Source: Vishniacozyma victoriae
Taxonomy: Eukaryota; Basidiomycota; Tremellomycetes; Tremellales; Bulleribasidiaceae
Direction of reading: 5' to 3'
Length of the DNA: 64,000 bases
Assembly (NCBI GenBank): GCA_017654735.1
Contig: JADPYG010000088.1
Span: forward strand, 3,348,001 to 3,412,000
In this document: positions 15,701 to 24,640 of the stretch, one piece after another
How positions within the stretch are numbered: the stretch's first letter is position 1
Layout: every line of letters begins with the position of its first letter
Notes under the pieces: model-generated
Database searches by the model: none
What the model was told of the DNA's origin: nothing
Seen by the model: only the letters and a program-made list of their open reading frames with translations
Made by a program: the position numbers and the translations under genes

Positions 15701-16883
15701 ATGTCGACTACCAATCAAGAAACACCTTCCAAACAGGAAGCTCCCTCAACCCAAGACACTCCCTCCGTTCAAGGGACTTCCCCCAGTCTAGTTACCCCGT
15801 CTAAACAAGATACTCCCTCAAAACAAGATACCCCCTCCAAACAAGACACTCCCTCCAAACAACAAGTACCAATATTCTACTCCAACCAAACCACACACCC
15901 CAAGCATAGTCTCCCCTCGAAGCCGAAGAAAGGAACCCCCTCCAGGACAGAACCCCTTCCTAAGACAGACCCCACCTTCAAGGAAGAAACCATCTTCAAT
16001 CAAGGAATCAACCCCAATCTAGCACCCGTCTCGGATCAAGGAACCCCCTCCAGCCAAGGAGCCTCCCCCAATTTGATCACGTCCATCAGACAAGACGCCG
16101 CCTCCGACCAAGGAACTCCTTACAAACAAGACCCCGCATCCGATCAAGGAACCCCTTCCAAACAAGATCCCGCATCCAATCAAGGAACCCCTTTCAAACA
16201 AGTCCCCTCCTCCACCAACGCTCCCCGAATCCTCTTCTACCACCCAAAGTACTGTGACCCAAAGACGGATCTCGTTCTCAAAACCCCTGATGGAGTTTAC
16301 TTTCGATTACACTCTTATCAGCTCAAAGCTTGGAGGTGAGTGAGGTCGAAAGTCGTCCGCATGTATGCTGACAACAACCAGTACTCACTTTGCAAGCATA
16401 CCCACCCTCGCAAAGAACCCTATCCCTGTTTCCCCAGAGGGGTATTTCCACATCGGCATCAGTAGCCAAGATCTCTTCACCATACTTCAACTCCACGATC
16501 CAATTGGGGCTGTAAGCGCGACCTGGGATCGAATCGAACCCGTCCTCGATATTGGCTCTAGACTTGGCTTCTGCTTGCTACCAAGCCTCGTAGCCGATAT
16601 AGCTTCCAAATCGGACGGACATGCCAAGCACAATCCCTGGGCCGTTTTCGAATTCGCTAGCAGGGTTGACTGCTTCGCATTAGCGAAACTCGCTATCTCT
16701 CATTTCCACCGAGACGCATATATTAGATCAATGTCGCCAGCCACATTCGACCCGGCCTTCTTCTCAAGGTTCCCGGGCAATTACGTGGCGGCGTTGTATA
16801 AGGCTATGATGACCAAGGACTGGACCACTGTATTGGATAAAGAGTCGGATTGGGAGGAGATCGCTATGGCTTTCAAGGTGTGA
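15701..16883 (+). CDS. BTB/POZ-fold protein, array 1 copy a, with N-terminal TPSKQD repeats
   Basis: Exon 1 is 15701-16335 and exon 2 is 16382-16883, with a 46-nt intron (GTGAGT..GCTGACAACAACCAG) placed phase 2. The junction restores KTDLVLKTPDGVYFRLHSYQ then LKAWSTHF, the BTB core (D-hhh-x-DGx-F-x-hHxxxL-x-x-SxxF). The C-terminal half has NPWAVFEFASRVDCFALAKL and a GNYVAALYKAM segment that recurs in the other copies. Only this copy has a long low-complexity N-terminal region (about residues 1-170) of Thr-Pro-Ser-Lys-Gln-Asp repeats, probably disordered. BTB proteins commonly act as dimeric adaptors, often for Cullin-3 ligases or transcription factors; nothing here shows which. This is the first member of an eight-copy head-to-tail array. 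Confidence 0.82.
15803..15866 (+). repeat. 18-bp coding tandem repeat (KQDTPS units)
   Basis: About 3.5 copies of an 18-nt unit encode KQDTPS in BTB copy a. The units differ mainly at wobble positions (tactcc/taccccc/cactcc), so the array has been kept in frame. Confidence 0.85.
16106..16206 (+). repeat. 36-bp coding tandem repeat (DQGTPxKQDPAS units)
   Basis: Nearly three copies of a 36-nt unit encode a 12-residue repeat with DQGTP and KQDPAS in BTB copy a. It is a higher-order version of the 18-nt repeat upstream. Confidence 0.82.
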
Positions 16884-17343
16884 GGCGCTGGACGGAAGAA
16901 AGGTCATATGGGAGTTGTGTGGGGAGTAGTGACATGTATAGGATGGTTCTATCCACGCTGATGGTGATGACGCGTCTGACTGCTACTCAACATACTGATC
17001 TCGTCATCATCAATCGAGACCGAACACCTAATCATGCTAATCTGATGCCAGATATATCCTGAGGTGCTGATACTGAAGACAGCTTCTACTCTACGGGTAA
17101 GTGAGCTATCCCCTCCGCTGTGCAGACGCTGATGCTAAGCCTCTTCGGACCCGAAATAATAGGCTCGTCTCAGGACCGGAAGGACTAGGGACGACGCCAG
17201 CTCCCTGACTTTTGACGAGGAACAAGGAGGTGTGTGCTATACACCATCGACCATTCGCTTCCTTGACGACGATGATCTCGAGACTGCTCTCGTTATCGCA
17301 TTCCTCTATCTCATCTCATTCTTACTCTTTAACTCATTGCAAG
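16884..17343. other. Intergenic between BTB copies a and b
   Basis: 460 bp with no supportable gene. Sequence just before 17344 is CT-rich and looks like the promoter and leader of copy b. Confidence 0.45.
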
Positions 17344-18067
17344 ATGACTACCCCGAAGGAGACCTACCATCTCGAATTCAACGACCCCGAAGGCGATCTC
17401 ATTATCGAATGTAACGATGGCGTGAAGTTCAAGGTACATTCGTACATCCTGAAGGCTCATAGGTGTGTCGTCTATCTATGGTGGGATCACTTGCTGATGC
17501 GTCAGCGAGTACTTCCGAGCTATGCCCTCCTCTGTTGATAGCCCTTCGGCCGAGAACACCAATTTGGTTCACCTGGACTGCGATTCTGAAGACCTCGCTC
17601 TCGTCCTCAAGTGCTGCGACAAGATCGATTGTGAGGCGCCTTCGTGGGACCATCCCATGCGAGCTTGCGAGCTTGGCGAGCGATATCAGTTCAAGCACAT
17701 CGCCGATATGGCTCGTCGTCGAGCTATATGCCACATCGATGCAACCTCAGCCATATCCCTGTCCCAATTCGCGGCCAAAAACGATTATCTCGATTTGGCG
17801 AAATACGCCATTGCAGCAATGGCGAAAGTTTGGACCATAAATGCCATGGATTTTGATGCGATTCCGGTGTGGGTCTACGAATGTGTCCCGTGCAATTACG
17901 GCGTCGCACTCATTTTGGCGATTGCGAAGCACAAAGAGACCTCTGCGTCCTACGAAGACAGGTGGAAGAGAATCAGTGCAGAATTCGAACTTGGAAGGGA
18001 GATACATAGTGTATGTGTTTCAAAAGCGTCCTTGTAACAAAGCTGATCATTGTAGGGAGTCGCATGA
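17344..18067 (+). CDS. BTB/POZ-fold protein, array 1 copy b
   Basis: Exon 1 (17344-17462) encodes MTTPKETYHLEFNDPEGDLI then IECNDGVKFKVHSYILKAH. A 43-nt intron (GTGTGT..GCTGATGCGTCAG) is phase 2. Exon 2 starts at 17506 and restores SEYFRAMPS, then a middle region with NLVHLDCDSEDLALVLKCCD. The C-terminal half contains ISLSQFAAKNDYLDLAKYAI, the array's most conserved motif. Without further splicing the frame stops at 18035-18037. However, 18011-18055 looks like a second intron (GTATGT..GCTGATCATTGTAG), and splicing it gives three more residues and a TGA at 18065-18067. That version is reported here, but both ends are possible. Function is unknown beyond the BTB fold. Confidence 0.78.
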
Positions 18068-18231
18068 GGAGCTACATTTGGCCATATCGGGTGCATGCGG
18101 CATGCATGTTGATAGCCGAAGGAGAGGGTCCGAGCTTGTGACTGACAGATGACCCTGACGAGCTGAGCAGCAGGATCTCAGTCTATGCCTACAGCCTCTA
18201 CTTCCGCGTTGTCTACCACACTAGATACACC

Positions 18232-18934
18232 ATGTCGACTGAGTCTTGTGGGTCACCTACGTCCACCCCATCATCTTCCGAGGAGAGTGATACTCTCCAC
18301 TCCGATCACGACGACTCCACCGCCGATGTCATCATCGAATGTCGGGATGGAGTGAAGTTCAGAGTACACTCATACCTACTCATGGCTCACAGGTAAGCAC
18401 TCTTTCACAGGTCTAGCTGACATCAATAGCGAATACTTCCGAAACATGCTATCGCATCTGAATCAGACTGTGATGCATGGGGAGAAGCTGGTCAATCTCG
18501 AATGTGACTCGACACATTTCGCTCTTCTGCTCACCCTGATCAACAAGAGTCGCGAGGACGGACCATATACCTGGCAAGAACTCTCTGATGCCCTAGCAAT
18601 TAAGAAGAGATACCACTTCATTCACGTACCCGATCTGATCCACCAACCGGCTAGCCAATGTCTCAATGGCAAAAACGCCTCGGCCATATTTCGTTTCGCC
18701 GGCTCTCATGAATTCCCCGACTTGGCGAAATACGCTATCGCTAAATTCGCTGATGGCAGTTGCTGTTTCAGACACTATGAACCCAAAGACATATCTCTGT
18801 CCTTCTACGATAAGGTCCCTCCGAGATACGTAGCTGCCCTCGTGATCGCCATGTCGCAGTACCCGACCAAAACAGGCATGGACAGGCACGTCAGGTGGCA
18901 GAACATTAGTGCCGCTTTCAATGTTTCTGGATGA
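18232..18934 (+). CDS. BTB/POZ-fold protein, array 1 copy c
   Basis: Exon 1 (18232-18392) encodes an acidic, Ser-rich leader and STADVIIECRDGVKFRVHSY then LLMAH. The intron 18393-18429 is only 37 nt (GTAAGC..TAGCTGACATCAATAG) and phase 2. Exon 2 continues SEYFRNMLSHLNQ, then LVNLECDSTHFALLLTLINK, ASAIFRFAGSHEFPDLAKYA, and ends WQNISAAFNVSG. It is a complete, uninterrupted copy and one of the best templates for the family: a BTB core of about 90 residues plus a helical C-terminal region of about 100 residues. Confidence 0.83.
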
Positions 18935-19633
18935 GATGTATGAGATCTCACTCGCAAGTGGTCATGGTATCGCTGACGTGATAGCAACAAGGAAGGTCGA
19001 ATCGGGTCGGGTGGGGGTTACGATCGGTAAAGCATTACCCATGGCGTGTACATGCATGTCGAGATGATATGTAACGGCCATTATCCAGCGCAGGCGCGGT
19101 TTTGTCCCCATGACTCGGTCAGCGTCACTCATGGTCCAGTCCTTGCCGATGATGAAGGTCGCAGGTTTGAGAGATGTTCCGAATTTCCAACCACGAGCTG
19201 ACCTCTCAGGCTCTTTTCATGTACGTCGAGATGCTCAAGGCCCACTAAAAGTTCCCAGGTCGAGGCCCATGCTGGATAACCTAAGTCAGATGAGCTTTCT
19301 CCCACTCACGCGATGTTCGGCGCATGTAAGCTGTTCCCGGGATCAGGATCAATAAGTCTGATATTTCGCTCGGTCTTCTCTCCGACTTTGGCCTCGAAAT
19401 GGTATCTGACGGAGAAGTCTGCATACCAGACGTGTGATAGGATACTGATCAAGAGGCTGCTGATCATCCCCGCCAGCAATGACAGCCACGGTCATCCAGG
19501 TCGCATTGACCTTTCAGAGACGCTGCGCTCGGATCTCTTCAAATCCCCCATCCCTGCGGCGAGGTTCTTCGTCTTCTCTTTTCTTTCTCCTATCTCGTCT
19601 ACTCAGTCTCCATCCGCTTTTTCATAACATAAT
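18935..19633. other. Intergenic between BTB copies c and d
   Basis: Nearly 700 bp without a supportable gene. Short open frames here have no BTB or other recognisable motif. An ATGCATGT element lies at 19052-19059 and CT-rich sequence precedes copy d. Confidence 0.45.
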
Positions 19634-20305
19634 ATGTCATTGCCTTCATCTGATCTCAATCCCCAGTACGTCAAAGGATATGATGACCCGACAGCCGATC
19701 TGGTAATCGAATGCGAGGACCGATTGATGAGGGTACATTCGTATCTCTTTATGGCGCACAGGCAAGTTGCTTTCTGCATTCAAAGGCATATGGCTGATCC
19801 TAGTCCTGATTTCCGGGATACACCTCCTCAATTGTTCCTCAAGACGCACACTGGCGAGCGACTTGAGGTATTTGAGTGCATGACTAGTCATGTCGACGAC
19901 TTTCTCCGATTCGTTCGCAAGGACACTAATCCCGAACCATACAGTTGGGCAGAGCTGGAATGTATCCTGTTAAATGGGGAGAGGTGTAAATTCGTCCATA
20001 TAGCCGACCTCGTTCGGCCCCATGTCTACGCCTGCATCGATGGAGAGACCGCATGGCAGGTCGCCATTTTCGCAAGCCGCAACAACTTCGAAGACATATT
20101 CAAGCTCGCGATAGCCGCGCTTCATGATGATGAATGGGGCCAAGGGGGACAAGACAGCCTGCCTATCGGCCGTCTCCACGATTTACCTCTCAAATACGCT
20201 TCGGCATTGGTCATCGCCATGCACAAGAACCAAGATCCTTACAGAGTCACAGTCCAGGAGATGTGGCGAAATATTAGCGATTCCTTGGCGGTCAGGGAGG
20301 ACTAG
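19634..20305 (+). CDS. BTB/POZ-fold protein, array 1 copy d, with in-frame GC-AG intron
   Basis: The frame is open without splicing from MSLPSSDLNPQYVKGYDDPT to the TAG at 20303-20305. Alignment with the neighbours shows that 19762-19803 is an intron at the family position. It starts GCAAGT, ends GCTGATCCTAG, is 42 nt long and contains no stop. Splicing yields ADLVIECEDRLMRVHSYLFM then AHSPDFRD, matching the other copies; retention would add 14 residues inside the BTB core. Downstream the product has HVDDFLRFV, QVAIFASRNNFEDIFKLAIA and LPLKYASALVIAM. The product of the spliced form is about 209 residues. Confidence 0.8.
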   Translation: MSLPSSDLNPQYVKGYDDPTADLVIECEDRLMRVHSYLFMAHRQVAFCIQRHMADPSPDFRDTPPQLFLKTHTGERLEVFECMTSHVDDFLRFVRKDTNPEPYSWAELECILLNGERCKFVHIADLVRPHVYACIDGETAWQVAIFASRNNFEDIFKLAIAALHDDEWGQGGQDSLPIGRLHDLPLKYASALVIAMHKNQDPYRVTVQEMWRNISDSLAVRED

Positions 20306-20564
20306 GTTTTGGTGAGTCTTCCGCTCATTTGAGACCAGCCGCTGACAACCGTCAGATGTGGTGAGTAGAAGTGAGAAAAACCCAAGTAATCATCATAAGG
20401 AGGAGCCCAATCAACAAAATAATCAGGTACTGTACATGTCATGCATGTCGGTCATTCCGTTGAATTTCGGATCCGGCTGAAACACACACACACAGGGTCG
20501 TAAGTTGCGTAAAATCCTTCTATCATCCATCCCTTGCTATTGTAATTGCCATTCTTGATAAAGC

Positions 20565-21252
20565 ATGTCTCCAGTCATACCCATGACGATCATCAATATT
20601 ATCCAGGGTATGAGGATCCGACTGCGGACATGATCATCGAGACCATGGACAAGAAGAGGTTCAGGGTGCACTCACACACTTTGAGGACACAGAGGTCAGT
20701 GAGAACTTAGATGGAGTTATGATGCTGATATTCAGCGCATACTTTCGAAGCATGCCGGAGCATACGAGAGAGCTTTCCGGACAGAGCGAGAAGGTCGTCC
20801 ATCTCGATATCGACTCCGAGAGATTCGCGAAACTGCTCCGCTTCCTCAATGATGGACCCGAGGCCAGGGCCGGACTCGATTGGCCCAGTCTGGAGGCCAT
20901 TGCCGGCACAAGTGATCGGTTTCAATTCGACATCGTTCCTGAATTGGTTGCCCGCTGCGCCGTGTCAGTACTCCGGGACAATCGACCCACATATTCCGAA
21001 CCCCTTTCTATCTTTAGATTCGCGGCTCAGAACGACTTCTACGACCTCGCCAAATTTGCTATATCATTCTGTTATGCCACTGAGCTCCAGAACACGGCAC
21101 ACCTCAGCCAGGTCAATTGCCAGTGGTTCGACGGCGTCCCGGGCAGATATGTAGCTGCTTTACTCTGCGCAATGGCAATTTCAGGCGATGGTCACTGTTG
21201 GGATTGGCAATTGATCAGTGCAAAGTTTAACGTCAACGACGAGGAGGACTGA
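20565..21252 (+). CDS. BTB/POZ-fold protein, array 1 copy e, start region disturbed
   Basis: The BTB core GYEDPTADMIIETMDKKRFR then VHSHTLRTQ is encoded up to an intron at about 20697-20736 (GTCAGT..GCTGATATTCAG, phase 2). Exon 2 gives SAYFRSMPEHTRELSG, VVHLDIDSERFAKLLRFLND, LSIFRFAAQNDFYDLAKFAI and PGRYVAALLCAMA. The expected start ATG at 20565-20567 is not in frame with the core; one extra base or two fewer would be needed. The first in-frame ATG is 20630-20632, inside the core (ADM), and would remove the first strand. So this is either a recently damaged copy, an assembly error or a gene with an undetected upstream exon. Confidence 0.62.
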
Positions 21253-21572
21253 GTTGAGTATGCTTCGGAGAGTCGGGCTGATATTTCAGGACGGTGAGAT
21301 CAGGCCGGAACAGTGAAAAACAAGGAAATTTTACGACGGCATCATTGAGGATGCAAGAATGATGGTCACTGGGCAGGATGAGGCAGATGAAAATGCACGG
21401 ATCGTTTCAGGGGTTACGTTATCCGCCGCAAGCTGCCCAGGTAGTCTAAGGTCCAGTATCTAGGCGAAGATCTCCTTGACGACCAATTCTGATCCCTTGA
21501 CTACGGAAACAAGCACCCATGCTGACGTTACTCATCCCTTCTTTGAGACTTCTTTTGTCTCATCCTCAGTCC
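21253..21572. other. Intergenic between BTB copies e and f
   Basis: 320 bp with nothing recognisable apart from CT-rich sequence near 21520-21560 that resembles the leaders of the other copies. Confidence 0.4.
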
Positions 21573-22300
21573 ATGGACAATATGATGGCCCCTTCTTCAG
21601 CCAAGACTGAGTACTACAAGGGATACGATGATCCGACCGCCCATACGGTTTTGGAAGTGAAAGGAGGTGTCAAGTTTAGGGTACATTCCTATTTGCTGAA
21701 CGCCCACAGGTAAGTCTTTCTCTCGTCAGCGATGCTATGAGCTGATCATCGTCAGTCATTTCTTTCGAGAGATGCCCGAGCATAACGAAGCACTATGTGG
21801 GACCAGTGCGAAGGAAGTGCCATTCGAGGCTACACCGGAGCATCTCGCTCTCCTTCTGGACCTGATCGACAAGCGACCCATATCTCAAACGTATTGCTGG
21901 TCGGAGATCGAAGCGGTCATGAGCCTAGGGGCCAGATTCGGCTTCTTGCATCTGAACCAGCTAGTCCTGGGCCACATCAATTTAAAATGACCAACTGGCA
22001 ATCCGTGGAAGGTCTTCGCACTCGCTAGCAGGCTTGATCACCCTTTACTTGCCCAAAGTACACTCGCCGACTTCCGACACACTCATCTGTGGGCTAGAGA
22101 GAGCAATACCGTAAAAGCAAAGGATATGATGGGGGTTACTGGTGCCTACGCGATTGCTCTACTGCGAGCGATGAGGCTCAACGTCAGTGGGGACACCAGA
22201 ATGATATATCATCCGGTGTCCAATTAATGGGCTGAAGGTAGGGAAACTGATTGGACGGGCGTCGCTAAGGACTTTGATCTCGAGCGATGGTCAGTGAGCT
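21573..22300 (+). pseudogene. BTB/POZ-fold gene, array 1 copy f, two in-frame stops
   Basis: Exon 1 (21573-21711) encodes EYYKGYDDPTAHTVLEVKGG then VKFRVHSYLLNAH. The usual phase-2 intron follows (GTAAGT..GCTGATCATCGTCAG) and exon 2 begins SHFFREMPEHNEALCG. The frame meets TGA at 21988-21990, directly followed by C. It then resumes in the same frame with NPWKVFALASRLDHPLLAQS, the conserved FA-motif seen in copy a, and reaches GAYAIALLRAM. A second in-frame stop (TAA 22225-22227) is followed by ETDWTGVAKDFDLERW, the expected C-terminus. No frameshift is needed, only two nonsense codons. It is most likely a recent pseudogene, with stop readthrough as a weaker alternative. Confidence 0.75.
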
Positions 22301-22527
22301 CGCCGCGAGGGGACTCGGAACATAATTGCTGAGTAGATTGAAATTCCAGAGGGCTCATTGAAGTCTATCATGTTGAGCGCATGCACTGTAGTGTTGCCTC
22401 CTTATTCTTGTATGTACGAGACTGTGCCAGTGCCGAGCGACAGGATGTCCGTGCGCTTCTTCAGGGAATCATCACTGACCTCAGTGCTTCACTCACTCTC
22501 ATTCACTCTCACGGATATTCCTTCACC

Positions 22528-23408
22528 ATGGCAAGCCAGGACTCGGAACCAGAAGGGGCCAGTGAGTAGAACGTGATCCTAGACCTAGTGACCTCAGGTG
22601 AAAGTTGCATTCACGGGGTGTGGCGAGCTGATGGAGATGCAACTCCAATAAACACTCAGCTTACACGAATGAGGAGGACCCAGGTGAGGATCTCGTCATA
22701 CAGACCACCGACAACATCCTTTTCCATATTCATTCGTACAATCTCAAGGCTGCCAGGCAAGCCCGATCGGTTCTTCGGTTACCGAGTCTGGCTGATAATT
22801 AGCACTTTCTTCAGGTCCATGCCGGACGAGGCAGACACCCCTTCTTCACCCGGGGACGACGCTTCCATTATATCGCTACGGATTCCGACACAATCGCCGT
22901 TCTGCTCGACGTTCTTACTGGAGCCCTTCCCACAGAAACACCCCCAAGATCATTCCGTGTCATCCAGGCGGTACTGGATTTCGGCGAACAATACTGGTTC
23001 ACAAATCTACCTCGAATGATACTCCCCTTCATGCACAATTACGTTATGTCGCATGGGTGGGAGGTATTTGTGTTTGCCGCCAAGAACGATTTTCCTGTTC
23101 TGGCAGCTCATGCCGTGGACAAGCTTGGATCCCCCGAGCTCGTCTCTCTCACAATCCTCAATCTGGACTTCTCCATGTTGGATGATATTCCGATCAAGTA
23201 CGCTGGACTTCTGGTCCGAAACATGACTTTGTTCCGAACGGAGGTCAGGCCGACGGACTGCAGGCAGATCTCACTCAATTTCCTCAAACTGGAAGAGTTG
23301 AGTCTTCCGTCTGGAGTCATGCTGACAGCAGAAAAGTATAGGGGTCGCTATTCCAGCTCTCAAGCAGTATTGTCACAATTGTCACTCACAGAGAGGATGG
23401 GGCTGTAA
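22528..23408 (+). pseudogene. BTB/POZ-fold gene, array 1 copy g, one-base deletion
   Basis: A short first exon (MASQDSEPEGA) joins through an intron at 22562-22659 to YTNEEDPGEDLVIQTTDN then ILFHIHSYNLKAA. The family intron at 22757-22802 has a GC donor (GCAAGC..GCTGATAATTAG). Exon 3 begins STFFRSMPDEADTPSSPGDD and then loses frame near 22879. Compared with copy h, one base is missing in the stretch coding GDDA..HID. In the next frame homology resumes with ATDSDTIAVLLDVLTG, WEVFVFAAKNDFPVLAAHAV and IPIKYAGLLVRNMTLF, up to TAA at 23406-23408. It is closest to copy h. A sequencing error cannot be excluded from the window alone. Confidence 0.75.
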
Positions 23409-23697
23409 TGCATGTGTCCACTGAAGTCGGGCGGCGAGTGTAATGAATGGCCAGACGATGACGAGGAGGCAGATGGTGAGACACTCGTAGGCATCCGATC
23501 ATGACTCGATGTATGTATATATGACCCTTTCCTTTCAGCACGAACCTTATGATTACTTCATTCCGGCTTCGCGATCCAATCAGTCAGCCAAAGGATGTTT
23601 CGTGCCTCTCTGCCTCGACGCACACAGACCCTACAATAACATCCCTATCGATTTTCATATCCACACTTGCTTCAACTTCTTCATCCACACTCCCGCT

Positions 23698-24524
23698 ATG
23701 TCGAACGACGATGGAGACACAGAGGATCTGTTGGCAGCTGGTATGGCGGCCGGCATAGCAGCGATGAATGAAGAAGAAAAAGGAGAAGAAATGTTCCATT
23801 ACGACTATAACGACACCGAGTCAGGAGCCGACCTTGTCGTCCAGACAAACAACGATGTCCGCTTCAGAGTCCAATCGTACTACCTGAAGGCTGCAAGGTA
23901 AGCCCTTGAGGACGAGCACAGTTGCTGATGAATAGCACCTACTTCCGAGATATGCCTGTCATGGACGATGTGACCTCGAGCATGGGCGACGACGCCATCG
24001 TTCATATCGATGCCGATTCCAGACCATTCAAACACATCCTCGATATTGTGACCGGAGAGCCTGTTCTTACCGGCGAGAATCACATCACGTTCAGCGATGT
24101 CGAGGAGTTACTCGAAGTCGGTAACCGTTTGGGGTTCACTCAATTGCCCAAACTGATTCTTCCGATTATGCACGATTTCACGGCCCGGCAAGCCTGGGAT
24201 GTCTTTGTGTTCGCTGCCAAGAACGACTTTTTGCCCTTGGCCATATACGCCATCGGGAGGTTTGGGGCGGATCCGAAGGTCCGACGTGCGGGAATCGACA
24301 ATATCAATCACGATGCATTCGACAATATTCCGGGCAGATATACGGTGCCTCTCATTCGCAACATGACGGTCTTCCGCATGAGAAATGGTACGGCCGACTG
24401 GGACAAGGTCGCGTACAATTTCCCAAATAATCGAATTGATCCAAACGTGAGTCGAGCTAAAAGAGCCAGGGCTGATGTGTAGGATGAAAGTGAAATTCTG
24501 CCTTCAACCAACGGTGGTTGGTGA
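23698..24524 (+). CDS. BTB/POZ-fold protein, array 1 copy h
   Basis: Exon 1 (23698-23898) begins MSNDDGDTEDLLAAGMAAGI, is acidic, and reaches GADLVVQTNNDVRFRVQSYY then LKAA. The phase-2 intron (GTAAGC..GCTGATGAATAG, about 38 nt) leads to STYFRDMPVMDDV. Later motifs are IVHIDADSRPFKHILDIVTG, WDVFVFAAKNDFLPLAIYAI and IPGRYTVPLIRNMTVFR. An unspliced reading ends at TAG 24480-24482. That TAG is the 3' end of a perfect 36-nt intron-like segment (24447-24482, GTGAGT..GCTGATGTGTAG), and splicing it extends the product by DESEILPSTNGGW to TGA at 24522-24524. The spliced end is reported. The 3' end faces the ING gene 116 bp away. Confidence 0.8.
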
Positions 24525-24640
24525 GATGAATGGTGATATCAATCAGAACATGGAATAGGAGATTGGTTAGGCGATCGATGGCTCGGTATGGTGTACGGTT
24601 TACAATGCATGTCATACAACATGTCTACCCGAAGCGGGGA

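Noticed and set aside
20480..20500. CACACACA run as a telomeric or centromeric repeat
   Set aside because: Only a few CA units; ordinary microsatellite. No telomere-like TTAGGG repeats were seen anywhere.
22573..23019. 148-codon plus frame at BTB copy g taken as a separate gene
   Set aside because: It is partly the intron and partly the pre-frameshift part of copy g; homology to copy h explains the region better.
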